DNA from: JAGVSZ01 sp963716855
GTDB lineage: Bacteria > Pseudomonadota > Gammaproteobacteria > Burkholderiales > SG8-39
Reading direction: 5' to 3'
Length of the DNA: 64,000 nt
Assembly (NCBI GenBank): GCA_963716855.1
Contig: CAVQUV010000008.1
Coordinates: forward strand, 29,353-93,352
Positions 1-8,419 of the stretch are shown in pieces. Numbering within the stretch: the first letter of the stretch is position 1; each line of letters starts with the position of its first letter. A model generated the notes under the pieces. That model had not been told where the DNA came from. It was given only the letters and a program-made list of their open reading frames with translations, and searched no databases. A program made the position numbers and the translations under genes.

Positions 1-647
1 CCGATCAGCGCGAGCGCGAGAACGACGCCGGACACCCGCTCCGATGGCAATGAATTGCGAATGGCATCGAAAGCGTAGCCGCCGCTCGGGCCCGCGAGGA
101 GACCGAAAGCGAGCAGCAGCGCGAGCGTGCCCAGGCTCGCCATCAGCAGGTAGATGTAGCCCGCCGCCGCGTTGCCCGGCCGGCGATGGTGCGCCATCAC
201 GAGCGCCCACGAGGACAGGGACATGAACTCCCAGGTGAACAGGAACGTGAACGCGTCGTTGGCAAGGACGACGAGGTTCATTCCCGCCAGGAATGCCGGG
301 AAGAAGGGCAGCACGCGCGCGGGCGCCTCTTCGTGCTTGCCATACCCGAGGCCGTAAAGGCTCGCTGTCGCACCGCCGAGATTGACCACCAGCAGGAAGA
401 ACGCCGCCAGCGCGTCGAGCCGGAAATGGGCGCCCAGCCAAGGCAATCCAAGCGGCAGCGTCAATGGGACGGCCGGCGGACCGCGAGTAAGGAGGGACGA
501 AACCGCGGTGACCAAAGCGATGGTCGTGACAGCGAGCGCCACGCCATACACAAGCGGGGTCGCTGCGCGATGACGTGCAATCGCAACCGCTGCCACGCTT
601 GTGCCGAGCAGGATTGCAATGCACCACAACAGCCCTTCCAGAGCCAT
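1..647 (-). CDS. Hydrogenase-4 component B / proton-translocating antiporter-like subunit, partial
   Basis: The gene enters from the left edge and starts with ATG at 647, preceded by a GAGGGG ribosome site. The visible 215 residues begin MALEGLLWCIAILLG and form several hydrophobic membrane spans. A NuoL/M/N-family signature, FTWEFMSLSSW, lies near residues 135-145, and a YIYLLMASLGT helix follows. This matches the N-terminal part of HyfB/HycC-type proteins, which are membrane subunits of group 4 hydrogenases or related complexes and carry ion-pumping half-channels. The C-terminal part and any partner genes lie outside the window, so whether it belongs to a hydrogenase, a formate-linked complex or an Mrp-like antiporter cannot be decided. 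The family call is firm; the exact complex is inference. Confidence 0.8.
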   Translation of the reverse strand, partial: MALEGLLWCIAILLGTSVAAVAIARHRAATPLVYGVALAVTTIALVTAVSSLLTRGPPAVPLTLPLGLPWLGAHFRLDALAAFFLLVVNLGGATASLYGLGYGKHEEAPARVLPFFPAFLAGMNLVVLANDAFTFLFTWEFMSLSSWALVMAHHRRPGNAAAGYIYLLMASLGTLALLLAFGLLAGPSGGYAFDAIRNSLPSERVSGVVLALALI

Positions 648-694
648 CGTGCCCCTCGCTGTTGCCGACTAGCGCAGGCCGAGCCGGAGCGTCT

Positions 695-716
695 AGTGCG
701 CGGTTATGCGCGCACT
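695..716 (-). terminator. Stem-loop overlapping the stop codon of the XRE regulator gene
   Basis: A perfect 8-bp inverted repeat (AGTGCGCG, six-base loop, CGCGCACT) spans the TAA stop of the regulator gene at 704-706. No T tract follows on the minus strand, so this is a weak terminator candidate or an mRNA 3' end stabiliser. Confidence 0.35.
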
Positions 717-955
717 CTTAGTCGAACACCCCGGCCGCCCCCGTCGCTCACCGCCCCCTCGTTGATCAGCTCGACACCCGCACGCTCCAACGCCGCGATC
801 AACTTCATCAGCGACTCGACGTTGCCGCGGATGACGCCGTCGCTTGCCTCCATTCTCTGAATCGTCGGCAGCGACAATCCCGACGCTTCCGCCAGCGCCC
901 GCTGATCCATGCCCGCGAGGGCCCGGGCGGCCCGAAGTTGACGGGAGGTGATCAT
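704..955 (-). CDS. Small XRE-family helix-turn-helix regulator
   Basis: This 83-residue protein is almost entirely one Cro/C1-type DNA-binding domain: ITSRQLRAARALAGMDQRAL, then AEASGLSLPTIQRME as the helix-turn-helix pair. The tail (LIAALERAGVELINEGAV) is typical of short stand-alone XRE proteins. There is no sensor domain and no toxin-like partner beside it. It is transcribed in the same direction as the membrane-subunit gene, which starts 57 nt past its stop. Its target is unknown. The 956-1345 region upstream is the likely location of its own promoter and operator. Confidence 0.8.
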   Translation of the reverse strand: MITSRQLRAARALAGMDQRALAEASGLSLPTIQRMEASDGVIRGNVESLMKLIAALERAGVELINEGAVSDGGGRGVRLRVRA

Positions 956-1345
956 GCTTCAAGCCTGATTTCCAGCTACTCACGCTTGATTATGAAAGCA
1001 CCATAGTCTGTTTTTGATGGTCTGTAAATCATGCCGGGGAAACACCGCGGCCCGCTCGACGCGTGGCACAACGATGGGGAAGGGAACGACGATTAAAGCT
1101 CGAGAGATCTGCACGCAGGCGCTTCTGCAACGCCCCAGGGGGCTGCCACGAGAGACTGCGGGAGCCGATACGCAGATCGGCTGGAGGATGCACGGCCGCG
1201 AGCAGGGGGTGGTCGCGGCCGTCGATCGATCAACCGCCACGCACGCGCGGTTGGAACCTCGCGCGGGCGGTCCGGCGCGAGGCCTGGGCTGGCCGTCGCC
1301 TGCTTGGCGGTCTCGGCGTCTTAGCGGTTTAGAGGTGAACCGCCG
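956..1345. other. Intergenic region without a supported gene
   Basis: These 390 bases lie between the XRE regulator start and the napC stop. Short open frames exist, but none has a recognisable domain or a good ribosome site. The left part (956-1020) is the most AT-rich stretch and carries two similar elements, GCCTGATT near 966 and GCTTGATT near 985, which could be regulator-binding repeats. I see no tRNA, terminator with a T tract, or repeat array. Confidence 0.5.
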
Positions 1346-1954
1346 TCACTTCGTTTCCGCCGCGACCTGCTTCGGGGCGCCGATGTCCTGATCGATCGGG
1401 GGCAGCGCGTGCGCGATGCCTTTGTGGCAGTCGATGCAGGTTTCGCCCTCCGCGAAGCCCTTCGCATGCCGCTCGACCGCGCGCCGCCCCTGCTCCGTGT
1501 AGTCCATGGACTCGTAGTGGTGGCAGTTCCGGCACTCGCGGGAGTCGGTGCGCTTCATGCGGTCCCACTCGTGTCCCGCGAGCTCGAGACGCTTGTCGTT
1601 GAACTTCTCGGGCGTGTCCACGGTGCCGAGCAGATGGTGCCAGAGCTCGTTCGAGGCCTGGATCTTGCGCACCATCTTGTGGTGCCACGCCTTCGGCACG
1701 TGGCAGTCCGGGCAGGTCGCCCGCACGCCGGTGCGGTTGGTGTAGTGCACCGTGTACTGGTACTCCTTGAAGACGTTCTGCTGCATCTCGTGGCAGGAGA
1801 TGCAGAAGGTCTCGGTGTTGGTCAGCTCGAGCGACCAGTTGAACCCGCCCCAGAACGCGATCCCGAGCGCGAACAGCCCGACCACGGTCCACGGCCCGAT
1901 GCGTTTGACCCGCGCCCAGACGCGGCCGACCCAGCCCTTCTTCTCTTCGAACAT
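1346..1954 (-). CDS. napC: NapC, tetraheme c-type cytochrome quinol dehydrogenase
   Basis: NapC takes electrons from membrane quinol and passes them to the NapAB nitrate reductase in the periplasm. The 202-residue length is normal for the NapC/NirT family. A single N-terminal membrane anchor (about residues 20-42) is followed by four CxxCH haem sites: CISCH, CPDCH, CRNCH and CIDCH. It is the last gene of the nap operon, 40 nt after napB. Presence of napC together with napGH suggests that both menaquinol and ubiquinol routes into NapAB may be used, as known for operons of this order. Confidence 0.97.
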   Translation of the reverse strand: MFEEKKGWVGRVWARVKRIGPWTVVGLFALGIAFWGGFNWSLELTNTETFCISCHEMQQNVFKEYQYTVHYTNRTGVRATCPDCHVPKAWHHKMVRKIQASNELWHHLLGTVDTPEKFNDKRLELAGHEWDRMKRTDSRECRNCHHYESMDYTEQGRRAVERHAKGFAEGETCIDCHKGIAHALPPIDQDIGAPKQVAAETK

Positions 1955-1994
1955 CGTGCCTCTCCTCCCGGCTATCCGTGCCCCGCGGGGCGGG

Positions 1995-2447
1995 TCATTT
2001 CTTCGCCGCCAGTCCTTCGACCGGCTTGAACGTGTTCTTCACGAGCGGGTCCGCGTCGGTCTGCGGCACGTGGCACTGGGTGCAGAAGTAGCGCGCCGGC
2101 GAGACGTTCGAGAGCTCCTTGCCCTCGCGATCCTTGAAGTGCGTGATGCTCACTTTCGTCGCGCCGCTCTTGGGCGCCCGCGACCAGGCGTGGCAGTCCA
2201 GGCACTTGTTGAAGTTCTTGGTGATCTGGTAGCCCTTGATCGAGTGCGGGATGAGCGGGGGCTGCTGCACGAAGTCGCGCGGGATCGGCGCACGGTCGCC
2301 CTCCCACTTGTAGATGTCGATGTCCGAGTTTTGCTCCGCGGCCTTCAGCGTGGTCACGGGCTGCTTCGGATCCTGCGCGAAGCCCGGCGCCGCAAATACG
2401 ACGAGCGCGAGGGCCGCAGCAGCTGCGGCCAACCGGGAAATCCTCAT
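1995..2447 (-). CDS. napB: NapB, diheme cytochrome c small subunit of periplasmic nitrate reductase
   Basis: NapB is the electron-transfer subunit bound to NapA in the periplasm. The 150-residue precursor starts MRISRL, has an Ala-rich signal peptide ending near GFAQ (residue 25), and contains two CxxCH haem motifs, CLDCH near residue 82 and CTQCH near residue 122. The start at 2447 overlaps the napH stop by 4 nt, which indicates translational coupling. Length and motif order fit the family. Confidence 0.96.
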   Translation of the reverse strand: MRISRLAAAAAALALVVFAAPGFAQDPKQPVTTLKAAEQNSDIDIYKWEGDRAPIPRDFVQQPPLIPHSIKGYQITKNFNKCLDCHAWSRAPKSGATKVSITHFKDREGKELSNVSPARYFCTQCHVPQTDADPLVKNTFKPVEGLAAKK

Positions 2448-3304
2448 GACGCTTCCCTCCTGTCGAACCTGTGGGTGAACCGGAACACCTTCGCGTGGCA
2501 GACGTCGATGCAGCGGCCGCAGTTGGTGCAGTTCGCGGCCGTGACGACCGGCGTGCCGCTCCCTTTGAGCGCGGGCTTGATGACCTGGACTTCGGGGCAG
2601 ACCTTGAAGCAGTCGCCGCAGTCGTCGCACGCGGCGCGCCGCGGCGCGGCGACGCGAAGCAGGGAAGCCTTGCCGATGAGGCTGTACGCGGCGCCCACCG
2701 GACAGACGTGCCCGCACCAGCCGCGCGGCGCGACGAGAAGGTCGTAGAGAAACACCCCCAGCACGACGAGCCACGCGAAGCCGATGCCGAACAGCAGGCC
2801 GCGATGGAACATCGACACCGGGTTCACGAATTCCCAGACGATCGCCCCGGCGCCGTACGAGGCGACGAGCGTGGCCCCGAGCAGCCAGTAGCGGAACTGC
2901 TTGGACGGCGTCCGCCCGCCGGGCAGCCCGAGCCGACGGCGCAGCCAGGCCGCGCTGTCGGTCACCATGTTCACCGGACACACCCAGGCGCAGTACGCGC
3001 GGCCGCCCACGAGCAGGTAGAAAGCGACCACGATCGCCGCGCCGGCGAGCGCGGTGCCGGCCAGCGCGTGGCCCGCGGCGAGCGACTGGAGCAGGACGTA
3101 CGGATCGGTGAGCGGCAGGACGCCGAGCGTGAGACTCGACGACAGGTTGCCCTTCACGATCCACACGCCGGCGAGCGGGCCGAGCAGGAAGAGCGCGAGG
3201 ATGCCGAGCTGCGCGGCCCGTCGGGCGAGTAGCCACCCATGTCGAGTGAGCCAGCCGCGGTTCGCGCTCTCGATGCGTCCGGCCATCATGGTCGCACCGC
3301 TCAT
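2444..3304 (-). CDS. napH: NapH, membrane quinol dehydrogenase iron-sulfur protein
   Basis: NapH is an inner-membrane protein that together with NapG feeds electrons to NapAB. The 286-residue product has about four membrane helices, two CxxxCP motifs facing the cytoplasm (CAWVCPVNM and CGHVCPVGA), and two C-terminal [4Fe-4S] ferredoxin motifs (CDDCGDCFKVCPE and CTNCGRCIDVCH). The ATG at 3304 overlaps the napG stop by 4 nt. A second in-frame Met five residues later is possible but has less coupling support. Confidence 0.95.
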   Translation of the reverse strand: MSGATMMAGRIESANRGWLTRHGWLLARRAAQLGILALFLLGPLAGVWIVKGNLSSSLTLGVLPLTDPYVLLQSLAAGHALAGTALAGAAIVVAFYLLVGGRAYCAWVCPVNMVTDSAAWLRRRLGLPGGRTPSKQFRYWLLGATLVASYGAGAIVWEFVNPVSMFHRGLLFGIGFAWLVVLGVFLYDLLVAPRGWCGHVCPVGAAYSLIGKASLLRVAAPRRAACDDCGDCFKVCPEVQVIKPALKGSGTPVVTAANCTNCGRCIDVCHAKVFRFTHRFDRREAS

Positions 3305-4053
3305 TGCGCGCCGGGCCTCCGCGCCGGAAGCTGAAGCGGCTCGGGGATCAGCGCGCCGCCGGCCTTCTTCTTCTCCTCCCAGCCGAGCCGGTAGTGGCGG
3401 CCGATCTGCCCCTTGGCCTGCTTGAGGGGCAGCACCTTGATGGCGGCCTCCTCGAGCACGCACGAGCGCTCGCACTTGCCGCAGCCGGTGCACGCGTCGG
3501 AATGGACCGTCGGGATGAAGAGCGCGTGCTTGCCGGTGCGCTCGTTGTGCCGCGGCTCGAGCGTGATCGCCTTGTCGATGGCCGGGCAGACGCGGTAGCA
3601 GACGTCGCACCGCAGACCGAGGTAGTTGAGGCAGGTCTCCTGGTCGACGATCACCGCCAGGCCCATGCGCGCGTCGTCGATCGACGGGATCGCCTTGTCC
3701 AGCGCCCCGGTCGGGCATGCCTTGGCGCACGGCACGTCGGGGCACATCTCGCACGGCACCTTGCGCGCCTCGAAGTAGGGCGTGCCGGTCGGCACGGCGC
3801 CGCCGAGCGCCGAGAGCTTCAGCGTGTCGTACGGGCACGCGCGCACGCACAGCCCGCAGCGCACGCACGCGCCGAGGAACGCCTCCTCGGGCAGCGCGCC
3901 CGGCGGACGCAGCGCCGCGGCGGGCAGCGCGCCGGCCTGCCCGGCGTACAGCCCGAGGCCGGTGCCGACCAGCGCGGCCCCGCACGCGGCCCCCGCCATC
4001 CGGGCGAGGAACTGCCTGCGGTCGACCGGCGATCTGTCAGGTTTGCGCTTCAC
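3301..4053 (-). CDS. napG: NapG, periplasmic ferredoxin-type protein
   Basis: NapG is a Tat-exported iron-sulfur protein that works with NapH in quinol oxidation. The 250-residue protein begins with a twin-arginine signal (DRRQFLARMAG) and contains four [4Fe-4S] cysteine groups: CVRCGLCVRACP, CEMCPDVPCAKACP, CLNYLGLRCDVCYRVCP and CTGCGKCERSC. It starts 31 nt after the napA stop. Length and cluster count are normal for the family. Confidence 0.95.
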   Translation of the reverse strand: MKRKPDRSPVDRRQFLARMAGAACGAALVGTGLGLYAGQAGALPAAALRPPGALPEEAFLGACVRCGLCVRACPYDTLKLSALGGAVPTGTPYFEARKVPCEMCPDVPCAKACPTGALDKAIPSIDDARMGLAVIVDQETCLNYLGLRCDVCYRVCPAIDKAITLEPRHNERTGKHALFIPTVHSDACTGCGKCERSCVLEEAAIKVLPLKQAKGQIGRHYRLGWEEKKKAGGALIPEPLQLPARRPGAQ

Positions 4054-4084
4054 GCCTCGCGCTTCGCAGTTCCCGCGTCGCGCC

Positions 4085-6565
4085 CTACGCCCGGACCACC
4101 TTCACCGCCGCCTTCTTGAAATCGGTCTCGCGCGAGATCGGGCAGGTGGCGTCGAGCGTGAGCTTGTTCACCAGGCGGCCGCCGTCGAAGAACGGGATGA
4201 ACACCATGCCCTTGGGCATCTTGTTGCGGCCGCGGGTCTCGACGCGCAGGCTGATCTCGCCGCGCCGCGAGGCGACCTTGGCGATCATCCCGCGCTGCAG
4301 GCCGCGCTCCTTGGCGTCGTCCGGATTCATGAACACGACCGCATCCGGGAACGCGCGGTACAGCTCGGCCACGCGCCGCGTCATCGACCCGGTGTGCCAG
4401 TGCTCGAGCACGCGGCCCGTGCAGAGCCACATGTCGAAGTCCTTGTCCGGCGACTCGGCGGGGGGCTGGTAGGGGAGCGCGAACACGACTGCCTTGCCGT
4501 CCGGCTTGCCGTAGAACTTCACGCCCTCGCCCTTCTTCACATACGGGTCGTAGCCCTCGCGGAAGCGCCACAGCGTCTCCTTGCCGTCGACCACCGGCCA
4601 GCGCAGGCCGCGCGCCTTGTGATAGGCGTCGAACTCGGCGAGGTCGTGCGCGTGACCGGTACCGAACTGGCGGTATTCCTCGAACAGGCCCTTCTGCACG
4701 TAGAAGCCGAAGGCCTTCGACTCGTCGCTCACGTAGTCGCCCGCCGGCTTGTACTTCGTCGTGAAGGCGTTCGCGAACAGGACGTCGTAGAGCGTCTTGC
4801 CCTTGTACTCGGGCTTCTTGGCGACGAGCTCGGGCGGCCACACGTCCTCGACCTTGAAGCGCTTCGAGAATTCGATGAACTGCCACAGGTCGGACCGCGC
4901 TTCGCCGGGCGCCTTGACCTGCTGCTTCCAGAACTGGGTGCGGCGCTCGGCGTTGCCGAACGCCCCCTCCTTCTCGACCCACATCGCGGCCGGCAGGATC
5001 AGGTCGGCCGCGAGCGCGCTCACGGTCGGGTACGGATCGGACACGACGATGAACGTCTTCGGGTTGCGCCAGCCCGGGTAGACCTCGCCGTTGATGTTCG
5101 GCCCGGCCTGCATGTTGTTGGTCGTGCTCGTCCAGTAGCAGAGCAGCGTCCCGTCCTTGAGCGCGCGGCTCTGGGCCACCGCGTGCAGGCCGATCTTGTC
5201 CGGGAGCGTGCCGTCGGGCAGGTTCCAGAGCTGCTCGGTGATCGCGCGATGCTTCGGGTTGGTGACGACCATGTCGGCCGGAAGCCGGTGGGAGAAGGTG
5301 CCCACCTCGCGCGCGGTGCCGCACGCCGAAGGCTGGCCGGTCAGCGAGAACGGGCCGTTGCCCGGCTCGGAGATCTTGCCGGTGAGCAGGTGCACGTTGT
5401 AGACGAGGTTGTTCACCCACGTGCCGCGCGTGTGCTGGTTGAAGCCCATCGTCCAGTACGACACGACCTTGAGCTTCGGGTCCGCGTAGACGTCGGCGAG
5501 CGTCTTGAGGTCCTTCACCGAAACGCCGGAGAGCTTCGACACCTTCTCGGCGGTGTACTCGGACACGAACTTCGCGTACTCCTCGAACGAGATCGGGCTC
5601 GAAGCGTTCGGGTCCTTGGCGTCCTTCGCGTCCTTCTCGAGCGGATGGGCCGCGCGCAGGCCGTAGCCGATGTCGGTCACGCCCTTGTGGAAGTTGACGT
5701 TCTTCTGCACGAACTCCTTGTTCACCTTGCCCGTCTGGATGATGTGGTTCGCGATGAAGTTGAGGATCGCGAGATCGGTCTGCGGCGTGAACACGATCGG
5801 GACGTCGGCGAGCTCGAAGCAGCGGTTCTCGAACGTCGACAGCACCACCACCTTGACCTGGTTGTTGCTCAGGCGCCGGTCGGTCAGCCGCGACCAGAGG
5901 ATGGGATGCATCTCCGCCATGTTCGCGCCCCAGAGCACGAATGCATCGGCCTGCTCGAGATCGTCGTAGCAGCCCATCGGCTCGTCGATCCCGAACGTGC
6001 GCATGAACCCCGTCACCGCGGAGGCCATGCAGTGCCGCGCGTTCGGGTCCAGGTTGTTCGAGCGGAAGCCGGCCTTGTACAGTTTCGAGGCCGCGTAGCC
6101 TTCCCAGATCGTCCACTGGCCCGAGCCGAACATCCCGACGGCGGTGGGTCCCTTCTCCTTGAGGGCGGCCTTCCACTTCTCCTCCATGATGTCGAAAGCC
6201 TGCTTCCAGGTGATCGGCGCGAACTCCCCTTCCTTGTCGTACTTGCCGTTCTTCATGCGGAGCATCGGCGTCTTCAGCCGGTCCTCGCCGTACATGATCT
6301 TGGACAGGAAGTAGCCCTTGATGCAGTTCAGGCCCTTGTTCACCGGCGCGTCGGGATCGCCCTGGGTCGCGACGACGCGGCCGTCCTTGGTGCCGACGAG
6401 CACGCTGCAGCCCACGCCGCAGAAGCGGCACGGCGCCTTGTCCCAGGCGATGTCCTGCCGGCCCGGCTGAGCCGCGGCGGGCGCGATCGGGAGATTCACC
6501 CCGATCGTCGCCGCGGCCGCGGCGGCCGCGTTCGCCTTGATGAAGTCGCGCCGGTTGGTCGTCAT
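4085..6565 (-). CDS. napA: NapA, periplasmic nitrate reductase catalytic subunit (Mo-bis-MGD)
   Basis: NapA reduces nitrate to nitrite in the periplasm. The 826-residue precursor is close to the usual length (about 828). It starts with a Tat signal (NRRDFIKANA) and an Ala-rich region. The N-terminal [4Fe-4S] site reads CRFCGVGC with the fourth Cys in LNCIKGY. The molybdenum-ligand Cys sits in ARHCMASAVTGF near residue 180. The start at 6565 has a strong GGAGGGG ribosome site and overlaps napD by 4 nt; in-frame upstream Met codons belong to the napD/napF region and are not plausible. NapD, encoded just upstream, would chaperone the Tat signal. Confidence 0.98.
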   Translation of the reverse strand: MTTNRRDFIKANAAAAAAATIGVNLPIAPAAAQPGRQDIAWDKAPCRFCGVGCSVLVGTKDGRVVATQGDPDAPVNKGLNCIKGYFLSKIMYGEDRLKTPMLRMKNGKYDKEGEFAPITWKQAFDIMEEKWKAALKEKGPTAVGMFGSGQWTIWEGYAASKLYKAGFRSNNLDPNARHCMASAVTGFMRTFGIDEPMGCYDDLEQADAFVLWGANMAEMHPILWSRLTDRRLSNNQVKVVVLSTFENRCFELADVPIVFTPQTDLAILNFIANHIIQTGKVNKEFVQKNVNFHKGVTDIGYGLRAAHPLEKDAKDAKDPNASSPISFEEYAKFVSEYTAEKVSKLSGVSVKDLKTLADVYADPKLKVVSYWTMGFNQHTRGTWVNNLVYNVHLLTGKISEPGNGPFSLTGQPSACGTAREVGTFSHRLPADMVVTNPKHRAITEQLWNLPDGTLPDKIGLHAVAQSRALKDGTLLCYWTSTTNNMQAGPNINGEVYPGWRNPKTFIVVSDPYPTVSALAADLILPAAMWVEKEGAFGNAERRTQFWKQQVKAPGEARSDLWQFIEFSKRFKVEDVWPPELVAKKPEYKGKTLYDVLFANAFTTKYKPAGDYVSDESKAFGFYVQKGLFEEYRQFGTGHAHDLAEFDAYHKARGLRWPVVDGKETLWRFREGYDPYVKKGEGVKFYGKPDGKAVVFALPYQPPAESPDKDFDMWLCTGRVLEHWHTGSMTRRVAELYRAFPDAVVFMNPDDAKERGLQRGMIAKVASRRGEISLRVETRGRNKMPKGMVFIPFFDGGRLVNKLTLDATCPISRETDFKKAAVKVVRA

Positions 6566-6819
6566 GATTGCCCCTCCTGAAGGTCGAGTGCGTCGTCCGA
6601 GTACTGGTAAACGAGCGACGCCCCGAGGACGCCGTCGATGTTGTGCAGGCTGAGATAGGTCTCGGCGGCCGTGGCCACGTTCGTGTCCTCGACCGTCACG
6701 ACGAGGCGCCCGTCCGGCGTCTCGGTGTGCAGCTCCACCCCCGGCAGGGCGGCGAGCCGCTGGCGCACGCCGCGGAGATGCTCGGGGCGTGTGCGGATCA
6801 CTACGCTCGAAATGTTCAT
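6562..6819 (-). CDS. napD: NapD, Tat-signal chaperone for NapA
   Basis: NapD is a small cytoplasmic protein that binds the NapA twin-arginine signal until cofactor insertion is complete. The 85-residue product (MNISSVVIRTRPEHL...) has the ferredoxin-like fold pattern of the family, including LPGVELH and GRLVVTVE segments. It overlaps napA by 4 nt and the predicted napF stop by 3 nt. Length and position in the nap operon fit. Confidence 0.93.
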   Translation of the reverse strand: MNISSVVIRTRPEHLRGVRQRLAALPGVELHTETPDGRLVVTVEDTNVATAAETYLSLHNIDGVLGASLVYQYSDDALDLQEGQS

Positions 6820-7119
6820 GTGGTCGGCTCCCGGTTCGGTTCGCGCATCGCGATCGCGTGCACCGGGCACGCGAGGACGCACTGGCTGCAGCCAGTTGCA
6901 CGCGTCGAGCATGATCTGCGGCGTGCTTACCCCACCCGGCGCAGGCGCGAAGCGGATCGCGCCCGGTTCGCATACCTCGCCACACGAGCGGCACACGACG
7001 CGGTTGAGCGCGAGGCACCCTGCCGCGATGACCGCCTTCATTCCCGGCGCCGCGTCGACGACACGAGGCGAACCAGCGAGACGGGCGGTCAGAAACTGGC
7101 GTCGGGTGAGTCGGCTCAT
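6816..7119 (-). pseudogene. napF: Short NapF-like ferredoxin with one apparent frameshift
   Basis: NapF is a cytoplasmic iron-sulfur protein thought to help maturation of NapA. The gene starts MSRLTRRQFLTARLAG at 7119 and carries the cluster CRSCGEVCEPGAI. Near 6896-6897 one surplus T on the plus strand breaks the frame just after LDAC. Reading one base further restores TGCSQCVLACPVHAI and a C-terminus that ends inside the napD start. Removing the base gives exactly 101 codons. The restored protein is about 100 residues with two clusters, shorter than the roughly 160-residue, multi-cluster NapF of E. coli; the N-terminal ferredoxin domain is absent. Either a sequencing error or a recent mutation fits. 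Confidence 0.75.
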
Positions 7120-7205
7120 TGTTCTTGTGCAGCGCAGTACAGCCTTAGTAGACCGCGGGAGCGCATGCACAGATTTGATTCACGCTAAAAAACGCCCCCC
7201 CGGTA

Positions 7206-7219
7206 TTGATTTAAGTTAA
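7206..7219. promoter_or_regulatory. Candidate FNR/CRP-family site upstream of napF
   Basis: TTGATTTAAGTTAA matches 8 of the 10 defined positions of the FNR consensus (TTGAT, four bases, ATCAA). It is centred about 93 nt upstream of the napF start, in the 153-nt gap between ridA and napF. Oxygen-responsive control of nap by FNR homologues is established in other proteobacteria; the site here is inferred from sequence only. Confidence 0.4.
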
Positions 7220-7272
7220 GCGCGCGTCGAGGTATGCGGGCGTATCCGCCACGGGCGCAGCGGCAGCGCGAA

Positions 7273-7746
7273 TCAGCGGCGGGGATTGCGGCGGGTGGCG
7301 GACGTCCGCGAGCGCGAGGTCGGGGACTTGCGCGCCGCGCGCTTGACCGGCGCCGCCGGCACGACCGCGGTCGCCTCGAGCTCGATCTTCCCCGGGTTGT
7401 CGAGGAGGTCGGACACGAAGATCATGCTCATCGCCGGGAAGTGCCGGCCGATGTACTGCACCCACAGCTTGCCGAGCTGCCGCCGCGCGGCGAGGTACGC
7501 CGGCTTGTCGCAGCAGTAGGCGGTCATGCGGCAGATGTGCTCAGGTCTAGCGCCCGCCTCGGCGAGCACCGCGACGATGTTCTTCAGTGCCTGCTCGAAC
7601 TGCGGCACGATCTCCTCCGACTGGAACTTCTGCTGCTCGTCCCAGCCCACCTGTCCCGCGACGAACACGATGCGGCCCGGCTGCGCCGCGATGCCGTTCG
7701 CGTATCCGATCGGCGGCGCCCAGCCCTTCGGCATCAAGACTTCCAT
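7273..7746 (-). CDS. RidA/YjgF-family protein (enamine/imine deaminase-like)
   Basis: RidA proteins hydrolyse reactive enamine/imine intermediates, and some family members act in aromatic catabolism. The 157-residue product starts MEVLMPKGW at 7746 after a GGAGG site. It has the family core: GRIVFVAGQVGWD near residues 23-35, QALKNIVAVLAEAG, and a C-terminal ELEATAVVPA. A basic tail of about 20 residues (RAARKSPTSRSR) is additional. It precedes napF in the same direction and follows the kor genes, so it may be co-transcribed with them. Substrate unknown. Confidence 0.88.
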   Translation of the reverse strand: MEVLMPKGWAPPIGYANGIAAQPGRIVFVAGQVGWDEQQKFQSEEIVPQFEQALKNIVAVLAEAGARPEHICRMTAYCCDKPAYLAARRQLGKLWVQYIGRHFPAMSMIFVSDLLDNPGKIELEATAVVPAAPVKRAARKSPTSRSRTSATRRNPRR

Positions 7747-7828
7747 CGCTCGCTCCTCCCTCCGGAATCCGGCGTGCGCGGGAGAGACGACGCGCAACCG
7801 CGCGCCGCCACCCTTCCCCGTTCCCCCC

Positions 7829-8419
7829 TCAGTCGACGTACCGCGGCGGATCGAGGTCCACGTCCCAGTGGGCCTCGGGCCGCGGCACCTTCTTCATCCA
7901 GTCCTCGATCAGGCGCACGTGCTCGGCCTCTTCGCCGGCCATCTCCTTCGCCGCCCGCTTCACCTTGTCGGTGGTCGCGCGGCGGACCAGGCCGGAGAAG
8001 AACTCGAAGGCGCGCTTCTCGTTGAGCAGCGCGATCTCGAGCGCGTGATAGGGCTGCATGAGGTAGTGCAGGGTCGCGAAGTCCGCCGTCTCGGGACCCT
8101 CGAGGCCCTGCCACTGGTAGCCGCCGATCGGCGACTGCGGCGGCGCCGTCCAGCCCATTTCCTCCAGGATCTGCTCGGCGTGCTTGTGCTCGATGCGCGC
8201 GAGCTTGCGGAAGAGCTCCTCGACTTCGCGGTTGTTGTGCGCCTCCATCGCGTCGGCGAACTCGGCGTAACGCTCCGCCGCCTCGATCTCGAGCGCGTAC
8301 GCGTAGGCCATCAGCTCGTTCATGCTGCGCACCGCTGCCGTCGACGGCTTCGCGCCGCGCGCCGGCACGGCGCGCTTCTTCGCCGCGCCCTTGCGCGCGG
8401 CCTGCTTCATCGCGTTCAT
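7829..8419 (-). CDS. Rubrerythrin/ferritin-like diiron protein linked to kor genes
   Basis: This 196-residue protein has an Ala/Lys-rich N-terminus (residues 1-30) followed by a four-helix ferritin-like domain. Likely iron ligands are visible in ALEIEAAERY, EHKHAEQIL, ALEIALLNE and GEEAEHVRL, which is the ExxH pattern of rubrerythrins. There is no rubredoxin domain. Its ATG overlaps the korB stop by 4 nt, so it is translationally coupled to the 2-oxoacid:ferredoxin oxidoreductase. I infer protection of the oxygen-sensitive Kor/Bcr system against peroxide or oxygen, or iron handling. No enzyme assay for this exact family is known to me. Confidence 0.8.
   Translation of the reverse strand: MNAMKQAARKGAAKKRAVPARGAKPSTAAVRSMNELMAYAYALEIEAAERYAEFADAMEAHNNREVEELFRKLARIEHKHAEQILEEMGWTAPPQSPIGGYQWQGLEGPETADFATLHYLMQPYHALEIALLNEKRAFEFFSGLVRRATTDKVKRAAKEMAGEEAEHVRLIEDWMKKVPRPEAHWDVDLDPPRYVD

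Noticed and set aside
1014..1391. Plus-strand open frame in the gap before napC
   Set aside because: No domain, biased Arg/Gly/Thr composition, weak start, and it runs into napC antisense.
3782..6580. Long plus-strand open frame opposite napA
   Set aside because: It mirrors the napA codons; NapA has all catalytic motifs on the minus strand.
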